Positions 1-12,323 of a stretch of 22,500 nucleotides of DNA are shown here, in pieces. A program made the translations under genes and the position numbers. The stretch comes from Eimeria necatrix (lineage: Eukaryota > Apicomplexa > Conoidasida > Eucoccidiorida > Eimeriidae): contig NW_013654338.1 in NCBI RefSeq assembly GCF_000499385.1, forward strand, positions 1 to 22,500, written 5' to 3'. How positions within the stretch are numbered: the stretch's first letter is position 1; each line of letters opens with the position of its first letter. Under the pieces are notes generated by a model. The model searched no databases, was not told where the DNA came from, and saw nothing but the letters and a program-made list of their open reading frames with translations.

Positions 1-2622
1 TACTTGCCTCAGCGTCCCCGGAAGAAACTGTATAGGTGTGGCTAACCTTAGCTTTGTTGCACTCTGTAGCCCACTGGTCAAGTTGTTCCTCAGTAGGTGC
101 CTGGCTTGTGATAATCAAGCTCCCCGGGTTTGATGCGTTGCTGATGCTGATTCTCCAAGGTCTGATTGCGCTTCTAGCACTTTCCATACCATATATTTTT
201 TTCTTAGAGCCGGATATTGTCACTGTGGAATCTAAATCTTGGATACCGCTCTGCAGAAGCAAAAACATCCGGTTCAAAAGTACTCAAAGGCGATCTTTGC
301 TCCGGTTACTGCTCCCCCTTTTTTTGTTTCTACAAAACAATAAGCCAAACTGCGAAGCAGCTAAGGACGCTGAAGGCGCCGCAGCCTCATTGTTTTCTCG
401 TCTATGTATAAATATCTTACCTCGATAATTTCCTTAAAAGTTCCGACGTTAGTCTCCGTCGATAATACTGCCCAACTCTGGTGCCTTGCATCCTCATCAA
501 GGTTTTTAAAGTCTGATGAATACCATGACAGGCACGCAACATAAGTATATAATAGGAAAACATTATGAATTCTCCGGAAGATCATGCGGCTGCTTTGATT
601 AAATCAGGCCAAGCCAGAGTATTTGTTTCTTCGGCTAAGTTTGCGAAAACCTCCCTACCGAGGAAATTGAAGTCAGTGTCGTCCGGCTCCGGAATCGAAT
701 CGCATATTTCCTTCCTCTTAGATTCCAATGTTTCCACAAGTTCGTCTATTTGGTTTGAACCGTCCTCGTTCTGGAGGAGCTCTCCACTACCAGTTGCCGA
801 TAGGCATATTTTGGCTACTTCAAAAATTTCACTGTCCTCACCATACAGTTTAGCAAGAATGTGAGAGCTATTTACATCCATGAAGCGTACTGTAGCGTAA
901 TCGCACACCGGGATCCCAACTTTGTGCAAAACGGACGCCACTGCAACAAGTATACAGGTCAACGCGGCCAAAAGCGTCAGTACAACACTCATGAAGACTA
1001 AACCCCTTCTAAGGCACTTATTTGGCCTGTAGAGCGTCCAAACAAGGAAAATCACAGCCAGAATTGCCAGCCCGCCGGAAACCACGCTTATGCTCAGGAA
1101 CAATGCGTCCAAAACGTGTATGCCATATTCAGCCCAGTGCGATGCATCTCCAACCGAATTCGTCATGTCCGACAGCGTCTCTATCACCTTTTCCCCTTCA
1201 GCTAAGCCGCTGCGATCCACTGAAGGGAGCGATATGCTTTCGAAGGCGTCAGATATATCAGTCGCAATGTCTACATTTTGTAGTTGTGTCTTAATGCTTT
1301 CTAGGAGCGGAGTAATAGTTGTAGATTTCTCATCAACAAAAATGTTCCTGTGAGAGGCCTTGCCAACAATATTCGTAGTTTCCTCAATATTTTTCAGCGA
1401 AGCGTCTGCTGCATTTCCAAACTGTGCCTTGTCAGCAGCTATATCTACAGCTGCAAGAATTTTCCGCTTTACGTGGCTAACAAAATTGTCTGGATTATCC
1501 CCATCAGCAGCATCTAACAGCCTTTGTGTTCCATCCATAATATTCTTTATTCCCCCGAATGTCTGTCTGCTTTGTCGCTCTGTGTCTGTGCCCTCGATGC
1601 GAGTTCCGTAAAGCAGCTCATCCACAGACCGGCCTCCAGCACAAACAACGGCTGTGGTTTCGTCCAAGACTTTCTTGTCGACTCGATATCCTGCAATTGC
1701 CATCCCAACAGCAATGAGTGCAAAGCATGTGCCAAATATGATGTACCACATAGTCCGACTCCGCGTCTTATGTGATCTTCGGCGAACGCAACAGCAGCAA
1801 CGCCGACAGCACGAACAGCATGCCAATGGTCCCAAACAAAACAGCAAAAATAGCAAGATCAGCACGCCAGCGACAATATAAATTGCTGCAGCGACGGGGA
1901 AGTTATCGCGGACAATGGACATGTCGAATTGACCGTCTTCAACCATTGCCGAAAAACTTTCCAGTGCCTTCGCACGTCCAGGCGCAAGGCTTTTCGCCTT
2001 CATTTCTTCCCAGATTTCCTCAGTCGAACGACCATTGTCTAAAAACTGAGCGTCGCGCGGTCAACAGAGCAAAGGTAGCACGGCATGTAGCGCATGTACT
2101 CTAGGCAAGCTACTTGCGTGCCAGTTTATCATCCTTGACACAAATTCATCGAATGCAAACTAATTATGCAGTACGGCATGAGAAATCCTTATTGACAGTG
2201 CGAGAAGCTGTGAACAAAGGATAGTGAGACTGTTCGTCTTCAACTGCCGCTATACTGGAGCAACGGAGGGGAGCAAGATAAAAAGCAAAAAATGTGATTG
2301 CTGGCGCGATGGTGCACGGAGAACGGCTTACCTCTCCTGTGTAGGGGTTCACAATCCCATCGATGCCTCTTGTGTAGCAGATTTCGTCTACTTGCAGTGT
2401 AGATGTCTTATTTTGTTCCTCATCATAGGATTGCAGCACCATTTGGCCACTTCCTGCTTGATGAACGCTTGAGAGCCTCCTACCTCGGCGAGCTCCATAA
2501 AAGGCTGCATCTACAGCATAGCTGTGTCCAGCAGCATTTATTCCCCATTGGGAACTATGCTCACCAACTAGTGGAATTCCAGCATTAAAGTAGCTACTCC
2601 CAAGCTGTCGTAGTTTCTCCAT
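1..2622 (-). CDS. Prominin-like polytopic membrane protein, spliced, 3' end outside window
   Basis: Four exons fit on the minus strand: 2622-2332, 2045-659, 512-421 and 250 to beyond 1. Introns are 286, 146 and 170 nt, all GT-AG, with matching phases 0, 1, 0. The last exon stays open to the window edge, so the product exceeds 673 aa. The middle exon alone reads to a TGA at 582-584, but splicing at 658 (GTAGGG, a weak donor) gives a longer product. Visible topology: N-terminal segment of about 145 aa, TM1 at about 148-172, a block of eight cysteines in eleven residues (about 173-183) followed by arginines, TM2 at about 197-218, a roughly 190-aa loop, TM3 at about 411-435, TM4 at about 445-470, then a soluble region of 200 aa or more. 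TM1, Cys-rich cytosolic turn, TM2, large loop, TM3-TM4 is the prominin layout; a fifth TM would lie beyond the window. Tweety-type channels are an alternative. The start ATG at 2622 is uncertain, because a pyrimidine-rich acceptor (CCAG) sits just upstream at 2627-2630 and a signal-peptide exon may precede it. Confidence 0.72.
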
Positions 2623-5384
2623 TCTACTGGCCAAAGTAAAATGTTCGGGAGGAGCAGCGGCGGCGTCACTGTTAACCTACCTGTTGTGCTTCGACCTCGT
2701 TTACTCTTCTTTCACGTGCTCGTGGCCATCCGAGCTTTGTTTACAGGGCATACTTTGGTATGCAGTGGGAAACCTGAATTACCATATCCTATCACCGTGG
2801 GAGATGCAAACAGTGTAGAAATCTCCACAGCAAAATTCCACAGCTGTCAGACGGTTAGACCCCACTTTAAAATGCTCCTGTTGGGGCTATAAGGTGGGAT
2901 CACCAGTGCGCCAACTGCTAGTCATGCGCCTTTCCTAGGTCTGTTCCGCATCTAGTGACTAACGGACCGGCATTGTCCATTGGCAACTCTAGACGAGAGT
3001 GCCGATGAGTCGTTTCTCGTCATTCTAGTGGAAGCCTATTCAACTTACTAAACTGGAGTAAAGCTAATTAAAAAATTGGACAAAGCTATCCCTGGATTTC
3101 TCTTCGCGGTCGATAACGCTCTCTAGGCGACCCACAGATCCTGTGCATCTCGGCCATGTGCTTTCAGGAAAAAAAAGAGCGTCCAATTGAACCTTTCGTG
3201 ATTCCAAAGCAACAATAAAACACATTAAAACGGGTGCCGCAATGATTCGGTGTGCTTATTGATTGGCCCTATGGACAGGCAGGACTAACCGCCAGTGGGA
3301 GACCGCCTGGACCGCCTCGGCTGGTAAGCCCCGAGCAACATACAGGGCACCAAGTCTAATTTCTAACATGCTTTGATACTAGAGAGCTTAAACTCAAAAG
3401 CACAATGACTGTGTATTTAGCTCGGAAAGCGCTTTGTTCAAAAGGTGCTCTTTCATGAGCGCATTGATAACCGGCCCTTATGCTTTGCCTTACTACACTC
3501 CAGTTTCTGCGGGCGAAAGTTGCACCACAGCGCTGAACGCCAAGCCACTAGGTTTGTTCTAGCATGAATATGCATAATCTTACTTGAAGCTTGTTGGAAC
3601 AGTCTTGTTCCCAGGAAGCACGCTAAGAGAGCGCTGCCCGTTCTGCGCGGGCTGGGAAAGCAAGTGGATTGAAAGCTCACAAAAACTGCAACTCAGTGCA
3701 ATGATTGCCCAACTGTGCAGTGTTTTGTAAGATTTTCCCATTATTTTCATGCTCAAAGCGTCGGATGCAGAATTAAAGCGAATACGAGCTGTAGGAAGCT
3801 CAATGAGCGAAATGGTAATTCTTGCTCCTCACTTTTTGGGAGACCAGCGCAACAAAGACAGGGTGTGAGCGACACACAAATCTAAACATATGAAAAGCAA
3901 GTATCCTATGACTCAAAAGCTGAGTGTACCTGCCAATGACACCGCATTTTCCTTCCGTGATGGCGGGACAAATGAGAAGTACATGACAAGCACGCTGTCT
4001 ATGGCTCAAAAGCTGAGTGCATATACCAACGAAAGCGCGCTTTCCTCCTCCCCAGTTGCTGGAGCTCTGATCAGTTCGAAGTCTGCATACAACATCCAGA
4101 ATAACTCATTGTTCTAAGAATTAGACCATACGGGGGATGTGGTCATCACTGTCTGGAAATATACGCCTGTATCCAGTGTTAAGCACTCACAGATGTATCA
4201 TAAGATTGGTGGGACGGTTTGCAGAACATCGCGGCAACGCTGAATATACATACCATGTCCATATACCTAAGAGTCCCCAGTCGCCACAATTTTTGGCACT
4301 TGGGTTTTCAAAGTGGAGCCACAGGTCTGGATAAACCTCACAACCACAGGAAAATGTAGTAATAGACTTAAGTTGATAGCAGATGATACTGGCCTAGCAC
4401 ATTACAGAGCACCGCCGAGTGAGTTGCTGCTAACGTCTATAGACAAACACTCACTCCTGTAGTATAATGTTGAGCTCCAACTCTCTGTTTCTGCATAGAG
4501 CTTTCCGAAAGAGTGCTGTTTGTGGGTGTGAAGCGTCTGTAAGTGACAACTAGATGGTAGACTATTTTATTGACTATCAAAGCAAGCCCGATCATTTTGT
4601 GGGCTGGTGCTAAGTGCAGCTGCGATGCAGCTCAGCAGATGCACTCAGTTGCCCATACATGCCCATGGCCATTTCGTTGAACGGGCTTCAATACAACAGT
4701 GTGACAACGGGGCATCCTCTTAACGCAGCATCTGGATTTCGACCGTGTGCCCTACAAGCTGCCCAGGGTACAAGACAGCCATTGCGGAAACACTGGATTG
4801 TTGCCGTCTCGTGTCGCGAATATCAAGCTAATCATAAAGAATATGAGAGTTTTTTATTTTAATTGTCCACACAAATTAACGACCTCTAGTGCGCTAGACG
4901 CAATGGTAGGCTGTGGGCGGTGGTCAACCAAGCAGGATAGCCTGAATATATGAATACAGCCTCACCATCATCATCAAACAAGATCTTTACCCATCGGCAT
5001 GCCTTTGAAAGAAAATTAAGATGTAATCCTAGAAAGTCTGAGGATAATTTGCGCAGCTCGTCGCTCGTGCTCGTCTGCTCTGGTTTTGGCCAGGGTCACC
5101 CATTACTGGTTCGGTCACCTGCAAAGCCTATCCGTGTCTAACCAATCCTGATGCGAATACATGTCATTTAATTTATTTAAAAATAAATTAGAAAGTTGTA
5201 GAAGGAAGCTCGGCCAAAAGACCTCAGCTAAGCGAGGAAAGACACGACAAGCAAGACGAATTCAGACCGACAGGGCACGACGACGGATAACGGGACGCAA
5301 AGAGCGTCTGGACATTTCGCTCGACGTTGTGTTGGTCGTAATAAAATTTGGTTTGCGTTGAACACGGAAAACCATTTACGTTTG
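2623..5384. other. Intergenic region without a convincing gene
   Basis: About 2.8 kb between the divergently oriented membrane-protein gene (minus) and the copper ATPase gene (plus). Open frames are short and none shows a recognisable motif or splice-linked continuation. CAG/CTG repeats are absent, unlike the right half of the window. It must hold both 5' regions, but I see no promoter element I would defend. The only internal structure noticed is the 93-bp direct duplication at 3890-4075. Confidence 0.6.
3890..4075 (+). repeat. Diverged 93-bp tandem duplication, in frame
   Basis: Copy A begins at the ATG at 3890 and copy B at the ATG at 3983, exactly 93 bp (31 codons) apart. The best-conserved part is the first 22 codons of each copy and includes a shared 15-base core, ctcaaaagctgagtg. 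Read in the ATG frame both give the pattern M-x-S-x(3)-M-x-QKLS, then N-(D/E)-(T/S)-A. Several replacements are conservative, and the Asn and Ala codons differ synonymously. The frame stays open to 4117 (75 aa in all). It may be a fragment of an unrecognised repeat protein or simply an old duplication in noncoding DNA. Confidence 0.5.
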
Positions 5385-8300
5385 ATGCCGCCCGTGTCGG
5401 TGTGTGAGCTACTGGTCGGCGGCATGACGTGTACCGCTTGCACTGGAGCAGTTCATGGCGCGCTAACAAAAAAACCCGGTGTTCTGCAGGCAAATGTGGA
5501 CGTATTAAGAGAAACAGCAAGGGTTGCTTACCACAGCGACATCATAGCCCCAGAAGAACTCTGTGGGGTCATCCAGAGCCTGGGCTTCGAGGCTGAAGTC
5601 CTCCAAATATTTGCTTCTACGCCAAGCGACCCGTCTGGCGATGACAGCAGAACAACAGCGGACTGGGCAGATCCGTCAATCAGGGTCCAGAAAAGTGAGT
5701 TGGGAGACCCCTTGCCTCGACAGCAAGCTATTTCAGCAGACCCTGAGGATAGGCAGACTGCGGCGTCACCAATGGCGTTCCAAAAGACAGCGGCTGGCAA
5801 CTATGACTATTCGGATCTTGTAAACAAGTCCAAGGCAACCGTTCGTCTCGCTATACATGAAAGTGAAGAATTGTCGGCCGAGTCTGCCTGCAGTTCTTTG
5901 GAGAGCATCAACGGAGTGTTGGGCTGCGCTGTGACCCCCATAAATGGCTTCAATGTGAATGGTGCAAAGCAGCTGATAGTGACCTACAAGCCCAACATAG
6001 TGGGAGTTCGTGATCTTTTCACCAAGTTGATGCGTCGAGGCTTTAATCCTTCTTTGCTAGCCGAGGACCCCCTCGAAACGCAGGCAAGGGTCGTTCACAA
6101 TCGATGCCACCTTGTCCTCACCATGATGTGGGGCTCTCAGTAAAGGATGCTTGACACATGCATTTTAAAATGGTTTTGTGGGACTTGTGATTCAGAAAGA
6201 TGCCGTGCTGGGAAACCAGAAGACTCTCCTCAGCTCTCTTTTACTATCGTTGTTCCCTGCTCTCGCTGTGGTCTGCTTGTCTATCATGGCCAGAACCCAC
6301 AGTCTGCCAACATCTCTATCGTAAGAGCCATCAAAGCCATTACATATACTAGTGACAAGTGGCAGGCTAGTCCAAAGCGAGAGGAAAGAAAAGTGCTTTG
6401 TGGGAGCTGACCAGCACTGCCAGAAGTAGAACGTTGCACTGAAAAGAAAAAAGCTTCTAGGTCGCCAGTTCTTCATTAATACTGACTAGAAGCTCATTGG
6501 ATAGCTCCACACAACATTTTTGTGCCATTTCCTTCTGTTTAAAGGAGCGAATTTGTTCCCGGAATACGTGTCTCGACATTCTTGCTGCTGCTGCTCTGTA
6601 CGCCGGTCCAATTTTATGGTGGCCGTAGCTTCCATCTATCAGCCTTGAAGGTAAAAACACACATATTCTACAACAGCGGCTTTAGCCAAACTCACAAAGG
6701 TGGCATTAACTTTCTGCAATAATTCTTTTTGCAACGAACTACGGCTCTGAATCAGCTGTAGGCGTGACTCTCAATGTGATTCATATCTTCATAAGGAAAA
6801 ATGGTCCTACCTCTGTGCGAAGGGTATTTGGCTTTCGGGAGTGCGAATTCACGCTTTTGGGTATTCTGTTTAGGGTGTAGCTTTGCTGGCGTCGATGATG
6901 CGAGTCCGCATTTTTGTTGCAGGGTTTACGGCATGGACATTTCAGCATGGATCTCCTCGTATCTCTTGGCAGCAACATGGCGTATTTTTATTCCGTCCTT
7001 TCATGCATACAGTTAGCAGCAACAGTCGTAGGATGCCAGCCGCTTCTGGCAGCAGGGGGTGCTGCTGCTGCAGCGAACCACGTACCCAACAGCAGTGCAG
7101 ACTTCGCGAAAAGCCCCTTCTATGAGATCATAGAAGACGCCGAGCCCCAGGTCTTCTTGGACACATGCGCAATGCTTGTGTGCGTCGTTCTATTCGGAAA
7201 GGTCAGAAAAAGCACTCGGGCGTGATTTCGTAAGGTTCTTTTGGACTGCACATTTCATGTCGAGGAACTTCATAGCGCCGGAAGGCCACGAATGCTACAA
7301 AACGGCCAGCCTGTGAAGTTGCCGTTTGTCAAAGTCATCGAACGATGGCGCTGCAGTCAGGGGAAAGAAGAGTTTTTTCTTTATGTGCAGTGGCTGTTTT
7401 GCGGCAGGTGCTGCAGCTGAGAGCCAAGGCACGGATACTGAAGCAATTGCACAGGTGCGCGCAGCCGTCTTATCCATAGGCTGCAGGGCTCGCGCTCCCC
7501 GAGGAAAGGCAGTCTTGCCAAGCAGGGACCCTCTCTTTGTGCTACTGATTGTTCGTCTGGTTGTGCAGCCTCCACAGCCTGAAAACCCGGAGTGTGCACC
7601 TGGTGCTTCGGTCAAAAGACAGCGCAGTTGCCAGCTATTTATTGAAAGTGGATCAGTGGGCTTCATGCACAGAAGGTGAAGATAGCGCCGGCCCCAGTGA
7701 CATTGTGAAATTGTCACGACTGTCCACGGATTGCAACGGTGATGTCATGCAACAACCCCCGTCTCTCAGTTGGTGGCAGAGGCTTGCTTTTCTCCTTACC
7801 TTCCAGCATCCCGTCCATAAGTACAACCCTCTTACACAGGCAGGTCCCTTGAGCTTTGATGACGAGGTTGAGCTGACTTCTGAGAACAAGCCGCGCGGCC
7901 TCCAGACGGAGGGAACTGGAGAAGCAACAAATGCTTCAGAAAGCGAGGGTGCAGAAGGCTTTCCGGATGAAGTCATGATCAATACGGACTTGTTGCAGAT
8001 GGGGGACGTTGTGCGAGTCCCTCCTCACGAAGTGTTGCCGGCCGATGGCATTTTACTGGCAAGTACATTCCTTTTGTTTTTTTCAAACACCATATTAGGT
8101 TCACTATGCTTGCTTATACAGATATTCTCGTGCTGCAAGAGATACAGGGCCGCACGCGGGGCTTAATCATTCCCTTCCAGCCCTCAAACTCATCTTCGAA
8201 ACAGCCAGAGAAAGCAGCTGTGGAATGCAGTTGCTGCATCCCTTTGCTTCCTTGTTCGCTCTTTTAGGCCCCTGAAGTGTTGCATGTCGACGAGAGACTC

Positions 8301-11300
8301 GTTTCAGGAGAAGGACGAGGCGTGGCAAAGCTGGCTGGTCAGCGGGTCATCGGAGGCAGCAGAAATGCTTCTCATGCCGACGCTTACATCAAAGTAGAGG
8401 TGGTGAGCAATCGGAACGGGAATCAGAAAGCACAAAAAATGTCTGCACGAAAAATCCATAGTAGAGGCTGCTTCCTAAGCAGTGGGTGGAAATACATTGC
8501 TGAAAAAGCTGCAGAAGGTGCGTAGTGGGTAATGCTAACAAAAAGGAAAACGCCGCCGAGCACCTAATAAAATTTCGAGTGTCTGTGACCTGTGACTGCT
8601 TCTGCGGAAGCAGATCGGGGATGCGTCAGTGCTGCAAACGCTGCTGCGCTTGGTAAACATCGGCCAGCAGCAGCAACCGCCTCTTCAGAAAGCGGCAGAG
8701 ACATTCGCTGCTTACTTTATTCCCGTCGTGCTGTGCATAACTACTGTTGCTGTCATTTCTTGGACAATCAAAGTGTTCGGTGCAGCTGACACACTTCCTC
8801 TATCTCCTCTCCAGCAGATGAAGCAACGCCTAATTGAGCTAGAGCAGAGCGAGGGCATATCATCCAGACAGCAGAGCCTGATGCTGCAGAGGCTGCACCT
8901 GGAGCAGCAGCGTCAACAGCACATTGAATCTTATAGCAACTTTTTGAGGGCTTCGGGCAGTCTCCCGCCACCGTCCGTCTCAATCGTGGACGCCACTTCA
9001 GTGGATGATCATGCAGCAGCAGCAGCTGCTGCTGCGGCCTGCCGTCTCTCGGGGTGGGTGGTGACGTGGGACAGCTTGTTATTTGCTTTGCGATTTGGAG
9101 TAGCTGTATGCTGCGCCGCTTGTCCTTGTGCCATTGGGCTCGCTGCTCCTGCTGCTGTGGCTGCGGCAACTGCCGCTGCTGCAGCACGAGGTGTGTTTTT
9201 TAAGACTGGGAAATCACTGGAAACAGCAGCAAGGGCGAGCCTCCTCGTCGTTGACAAGACCGGAACCCTGACCACCGGTGAACTGCGTGTGCGCCTTGTG
9301 AAACCACCTGTGAACACCACCTGTGAATGAGCCGAACCACCGAAGCCGCAAACCTTAATAGAACGAACAAGAGAAGAGAGAGGGGGCGGCTAGCTCGCAT
9401 ACACAAAAAATATTCGCCTGATTGTACAGCCAATATTTTACATGTCAAACTCTCCCAGCAGCATGCAGGGCAATAAAGCGTTTGGAAAGGCGGCATTCTA
9501 TAAGCATTTCTTGTTGCGGAATAGTTTGGTGAGGCCACGCCACTTGTAGTTCTGTGTCTGTATTGCAGGCTGCTGCGTGCGTTTTCCACTCCCAGAGGCT
9601 ACGGGAGTTTCTGCTTCCTGTTATGAAACAAATGAGAATTTCCCCCACATCGTTGCACCGCAATAAGCTTGAAAGTGAAGCTTCCGACTATACTGGATGC
9701 GGTGCGGTCTCTACTGAATTACTGAAGCGTCCCTCTTGCTGCAGCAGCAGCATCAGCAATAACACGAGGTGCACAGAAAACATGTCCCCATCGGACACCC
9801 TCCATGGATCCATCACCTCAGATATTACTGTCGAGGAAGCGCCGACTTCTTCAATAGATGCAGCAGGGGATTCAGAACTCAAGCTATTACCCGCTTGCCA
9901 GACCCTGCCTAACGACAGCGAAAGCGGAAGTCAAACAGGGAGGCAGGAGTGTAGCAGCAGCGCAGCTGCAACGTCTTGTGAGGGGGGCCTTGCATTTTTC
10001 ACATTCAGCCACTTGTGGGAATTGCCCTCAAAACGCTCAGAAAAATGCACCGGCAGAAGCTCCAGCACAGTGTGCTCAAATGACGCCAGCGGGAACTGCT
10101 GCGCGGATCTTTTAAGAAAACAGCAGCAGGAGTTGGCTGACATGGGCAGCAGCCCAGGCGCTCATGCCAATTACCAGATGCTGGAATCAACAGCAGACGA
10201 ACTTGAAGCGGGCTGCTTTTTGTGGGCCTTGAGCTGTCTGGAGCAAGGGAGTAGTCATGCGGTGGGGTTGGCCTTGGTGGGCGCCTACGATAGGTGGCGG
10301 CGGCGGTACAACAGTGGGGAAGCAGAAGGAATTCGCGCTGTTAAAAACATTATTGAGAAACTGGAAGAACCAAATGCGCAATACCCGCCGCCGCGGCCTT
10401 GCGAGAATGTGCTCATGCTACAGAGGGGCATCGAAGGTTCCATGCCAATTACTGAAGGACTGTTTCTGCGTTTGCGGGTGGCCGCAGCTTCTCCGGAAGA
10501 CAGTGAGGACATGATTTTTAGAGCTGCCAGAGAAAGTTTCCATAGGAGTTATTATAGGGGGCTTTACTGGTCACACGAGCTGCCCGGGCCTTCACATGTG
10601 TTGAAATTGTGCTCTTCTCTGGCGTAGGCGAGTCTGACGGCCGGCAGTCCCAGCAGTGTCAGACAAAGGGAATAAGCAGTGCGGACGTCTTTCAGCTTGA
10701 GGTGCGTCTCATCAATGTCTTTCCTTTGGAGCTGGGCTCCCACTATTGCTCTGTTGCGCAGCGTTTAGACCATTAAAAAAGAACCGCTTTGCACAGGGCA
10801 TGAACATGTATTAACTTTCACCCAAAGCCTAACTACAAGTACGAAATCGCAGAGAGCTATCGGGTTGTGCCGCTATGCTGCTCTGTGACACTTCTGCCAC
10901 AGGAGTGGACATCTTGGCACGAGAGTCACAACGGGCCCGTGGTCAACTTGCACGCTTCTGTTTCTTCTGCTGCCTCGCCGGATGCGCAGCTGGAGTGGGT
11001 GTGGCTTGGTTCCGTCGCTCTTCAGGACGAAGTTGAGCGGGAAACGAAAGTTGCAGTGGACTACTTGCGCCAGTGCATGGGGTTCAAAGTGTTTATGTGC
11101 ACTGGTGACAACCCCAGGACAGCAGCTCGCGTTGCCGCTGCCCTCGAAATTCCCGAGTCTTGTGTCATGGCCCAGCAGACTCCGGAGGGTAAAGTGAGTT
11201 TTCTGCGCTCTCTCGTATCTGAGGATACTTCGGGAGCCACACCAGACAGCACGGCCTACAGCAGCAGCAGCACAGCCAGCAGTGGCATTAGGCGCAATAG

Positions 11301-12323
11301 CAGCTCACCGTACCTTTCTTTGATCACTCGTCAAGGCAAAAAGCCGCCTATCTGCTGCATGGTAGGAGACGGCTTGAACGACTCGCCAGCTCTGGCTGAG
11401 GCAGCCCTTGGTGTGGCTTTTGGTGTTGGCAATGCGTTGCCGCTGGCTGCTGCTGCCGTAGCTGTGGGAGGCCAAAGCTGGACAGAGCTTGTGGACCTCT
11501 TCAGAATAGCGCGGCAGACTCAGAGTATTATTCGCTGGTAAGGAGGACACGCCACCGCTATTTGGCAAAATTTTGTTTCTCCCATGAAATTCCTGAGGGG
11601 AAAAACAAAACGGGCTCTGGAAAGGCGTCCGATGCTCGTAGAACCCTCCAACGAGCCATAGTTTTTGCTCACACTGGATTTCGCATTCTGTCGCGTGGTT
11701 GCTGAAAAGCTGTCGCGGAGGCAGACCAGACTGAAGCGAAACACATGCAAAGTGTGTTCCGGTACTAAAGACCAAGCTGCCTGGATTGTTCTGTGCTTCG
11801 CTTGCTCTGCAGGAATTTCCTTTGGGCCTGTGCCTTCAATTTGGTTGCTGTGCCTCTTGCTGCTGGGGTGGCTTACCCCACGGTGTCTGTTCATCCTGCA
11901 GCGGCAGCAGCAGCAATGGCTGGCAGCTGCTTATTGGTTCTGCTAAATGCGCAGCGATTGACTCGTTTCAAAGCAACAACCACCGAAAGCATGGAGGTTG
12001 AGCTCTCGCGGCTGTCTCCCACAATCCAAAAAGAAAGGCAGAACGTGGAGAAGAGAGAACTAGAAGACTTTGCCTCCGAGGAGTCGCCGAGGAGCAACAT
12101 TTCTCTGCAGCTGCGCGATGAGTATCCTTCATCCCATCGCGTCTTAGACGACGACATAATTTTCGCTTCCACAAATGCACCAGTGGTTCCTGCTGGCTTT
12201 GGCTGCCAAGTAGGGGTAGCTGCAGGCGCCATCGGGCCACTGGAATTGCCCGTCAGCGGCAGCGATTCACCTTTCTTTGATGATCTTTTGCAGTTTGAAG
12301 GACAAGACTCGATGAGCTGCTGA
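5385..12323 (+). CDS. Copper-transporting P1B-type ATPase, 12 exons
   Basis: Pumps Cu(I) out of the cytosol, in eukaryotes usually into the Golgi/secretory lumen or across the plasma membrane. Exons: 5385-6083, 6196-6320, 6545-6650, 6923-7201, 7408-7454, 7569-8058, 8268-8402, 8614 to about 9297, 9569-10502, 10628-10701, 10903-11537, 11813-12323; phases are consistent, giving about 1572 aa. The exon 8 end could be 9288, 9297 or 9309. In order: HMA domain with GMTCTAC (Cys16, Cys19); a second HMA-like fold without CxxC; TM1; TM2 with VQFYGG; the MDLLVSLG helix; A-domain with PADG and SGE (595-597); CPC at 797-799; phosphorylation motif DKTGTLT with Asp841; N-domain His1085; TGDN at 1258; GDGLNDSP at about 1346; last two TMs with FN (1411-1412) and MAGSC (1438-1442). 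The N-domain side carries a low-complexity Ser/Cys insert, making it longer than bacterial CopA. The ATG at 5385 is the first in frame and sits 15 codons before CxxC. Family call is secure; small exons are inferred from motif continuity and phase. Confidence 0.95.
6084..6195 (+). other. Probable GC-AG intron 1 of the copper ATPase gene
   Basis: The boundary reads CAG|GCAAGG, the classical context of a GC donor, and the acceptor is GATTCAG at 6189-6195. Exon 1 ends in phase 0 here and exon 2 (AAA GAT GCC...) begins in phase 0, leading straight into the first transmembrane helix. The strongest GT donor, GTAAAG at 6140, ends in phase 2 and would break the frame with this acceptor. Weaker in-phase GT sites (GTCGTT near 6090) cannot be excluded. 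Confidence 0.5.
8059..8267 (+). other. Probable GC-AG intron inside the ATPase actuator domain
   Basis: Exon 6 ends PADG-ILL at CTG|GCAAGT and the next exon begins after CTCTTTTAG at 8267. Only the GC donor gives phase 0 on both sides. The nearby GT (GCAA|GTACAT) is phase 1 and does not fit the acceptor. Joined this way, the spacing between PADG and VDE (9 residues) is close to the 8 usual in the family. Confidence 0.65.

Noticed and set aside
6192..6476. 94-codon minus-strand ORF
   Set aside because: Overlaps exon 2 of the copper ATPase, whose TM1 frame is continuous and phase-matched; no motif on the minus strand.
7326..7679. 117-codon plus-strand ORF through 7326-7679
   Set aside because: It crosses two inferred introns of the ATPase in the wrong frame; the 47-nt exon 7408-7454 and exon from 7569 give the family-consistent reading.
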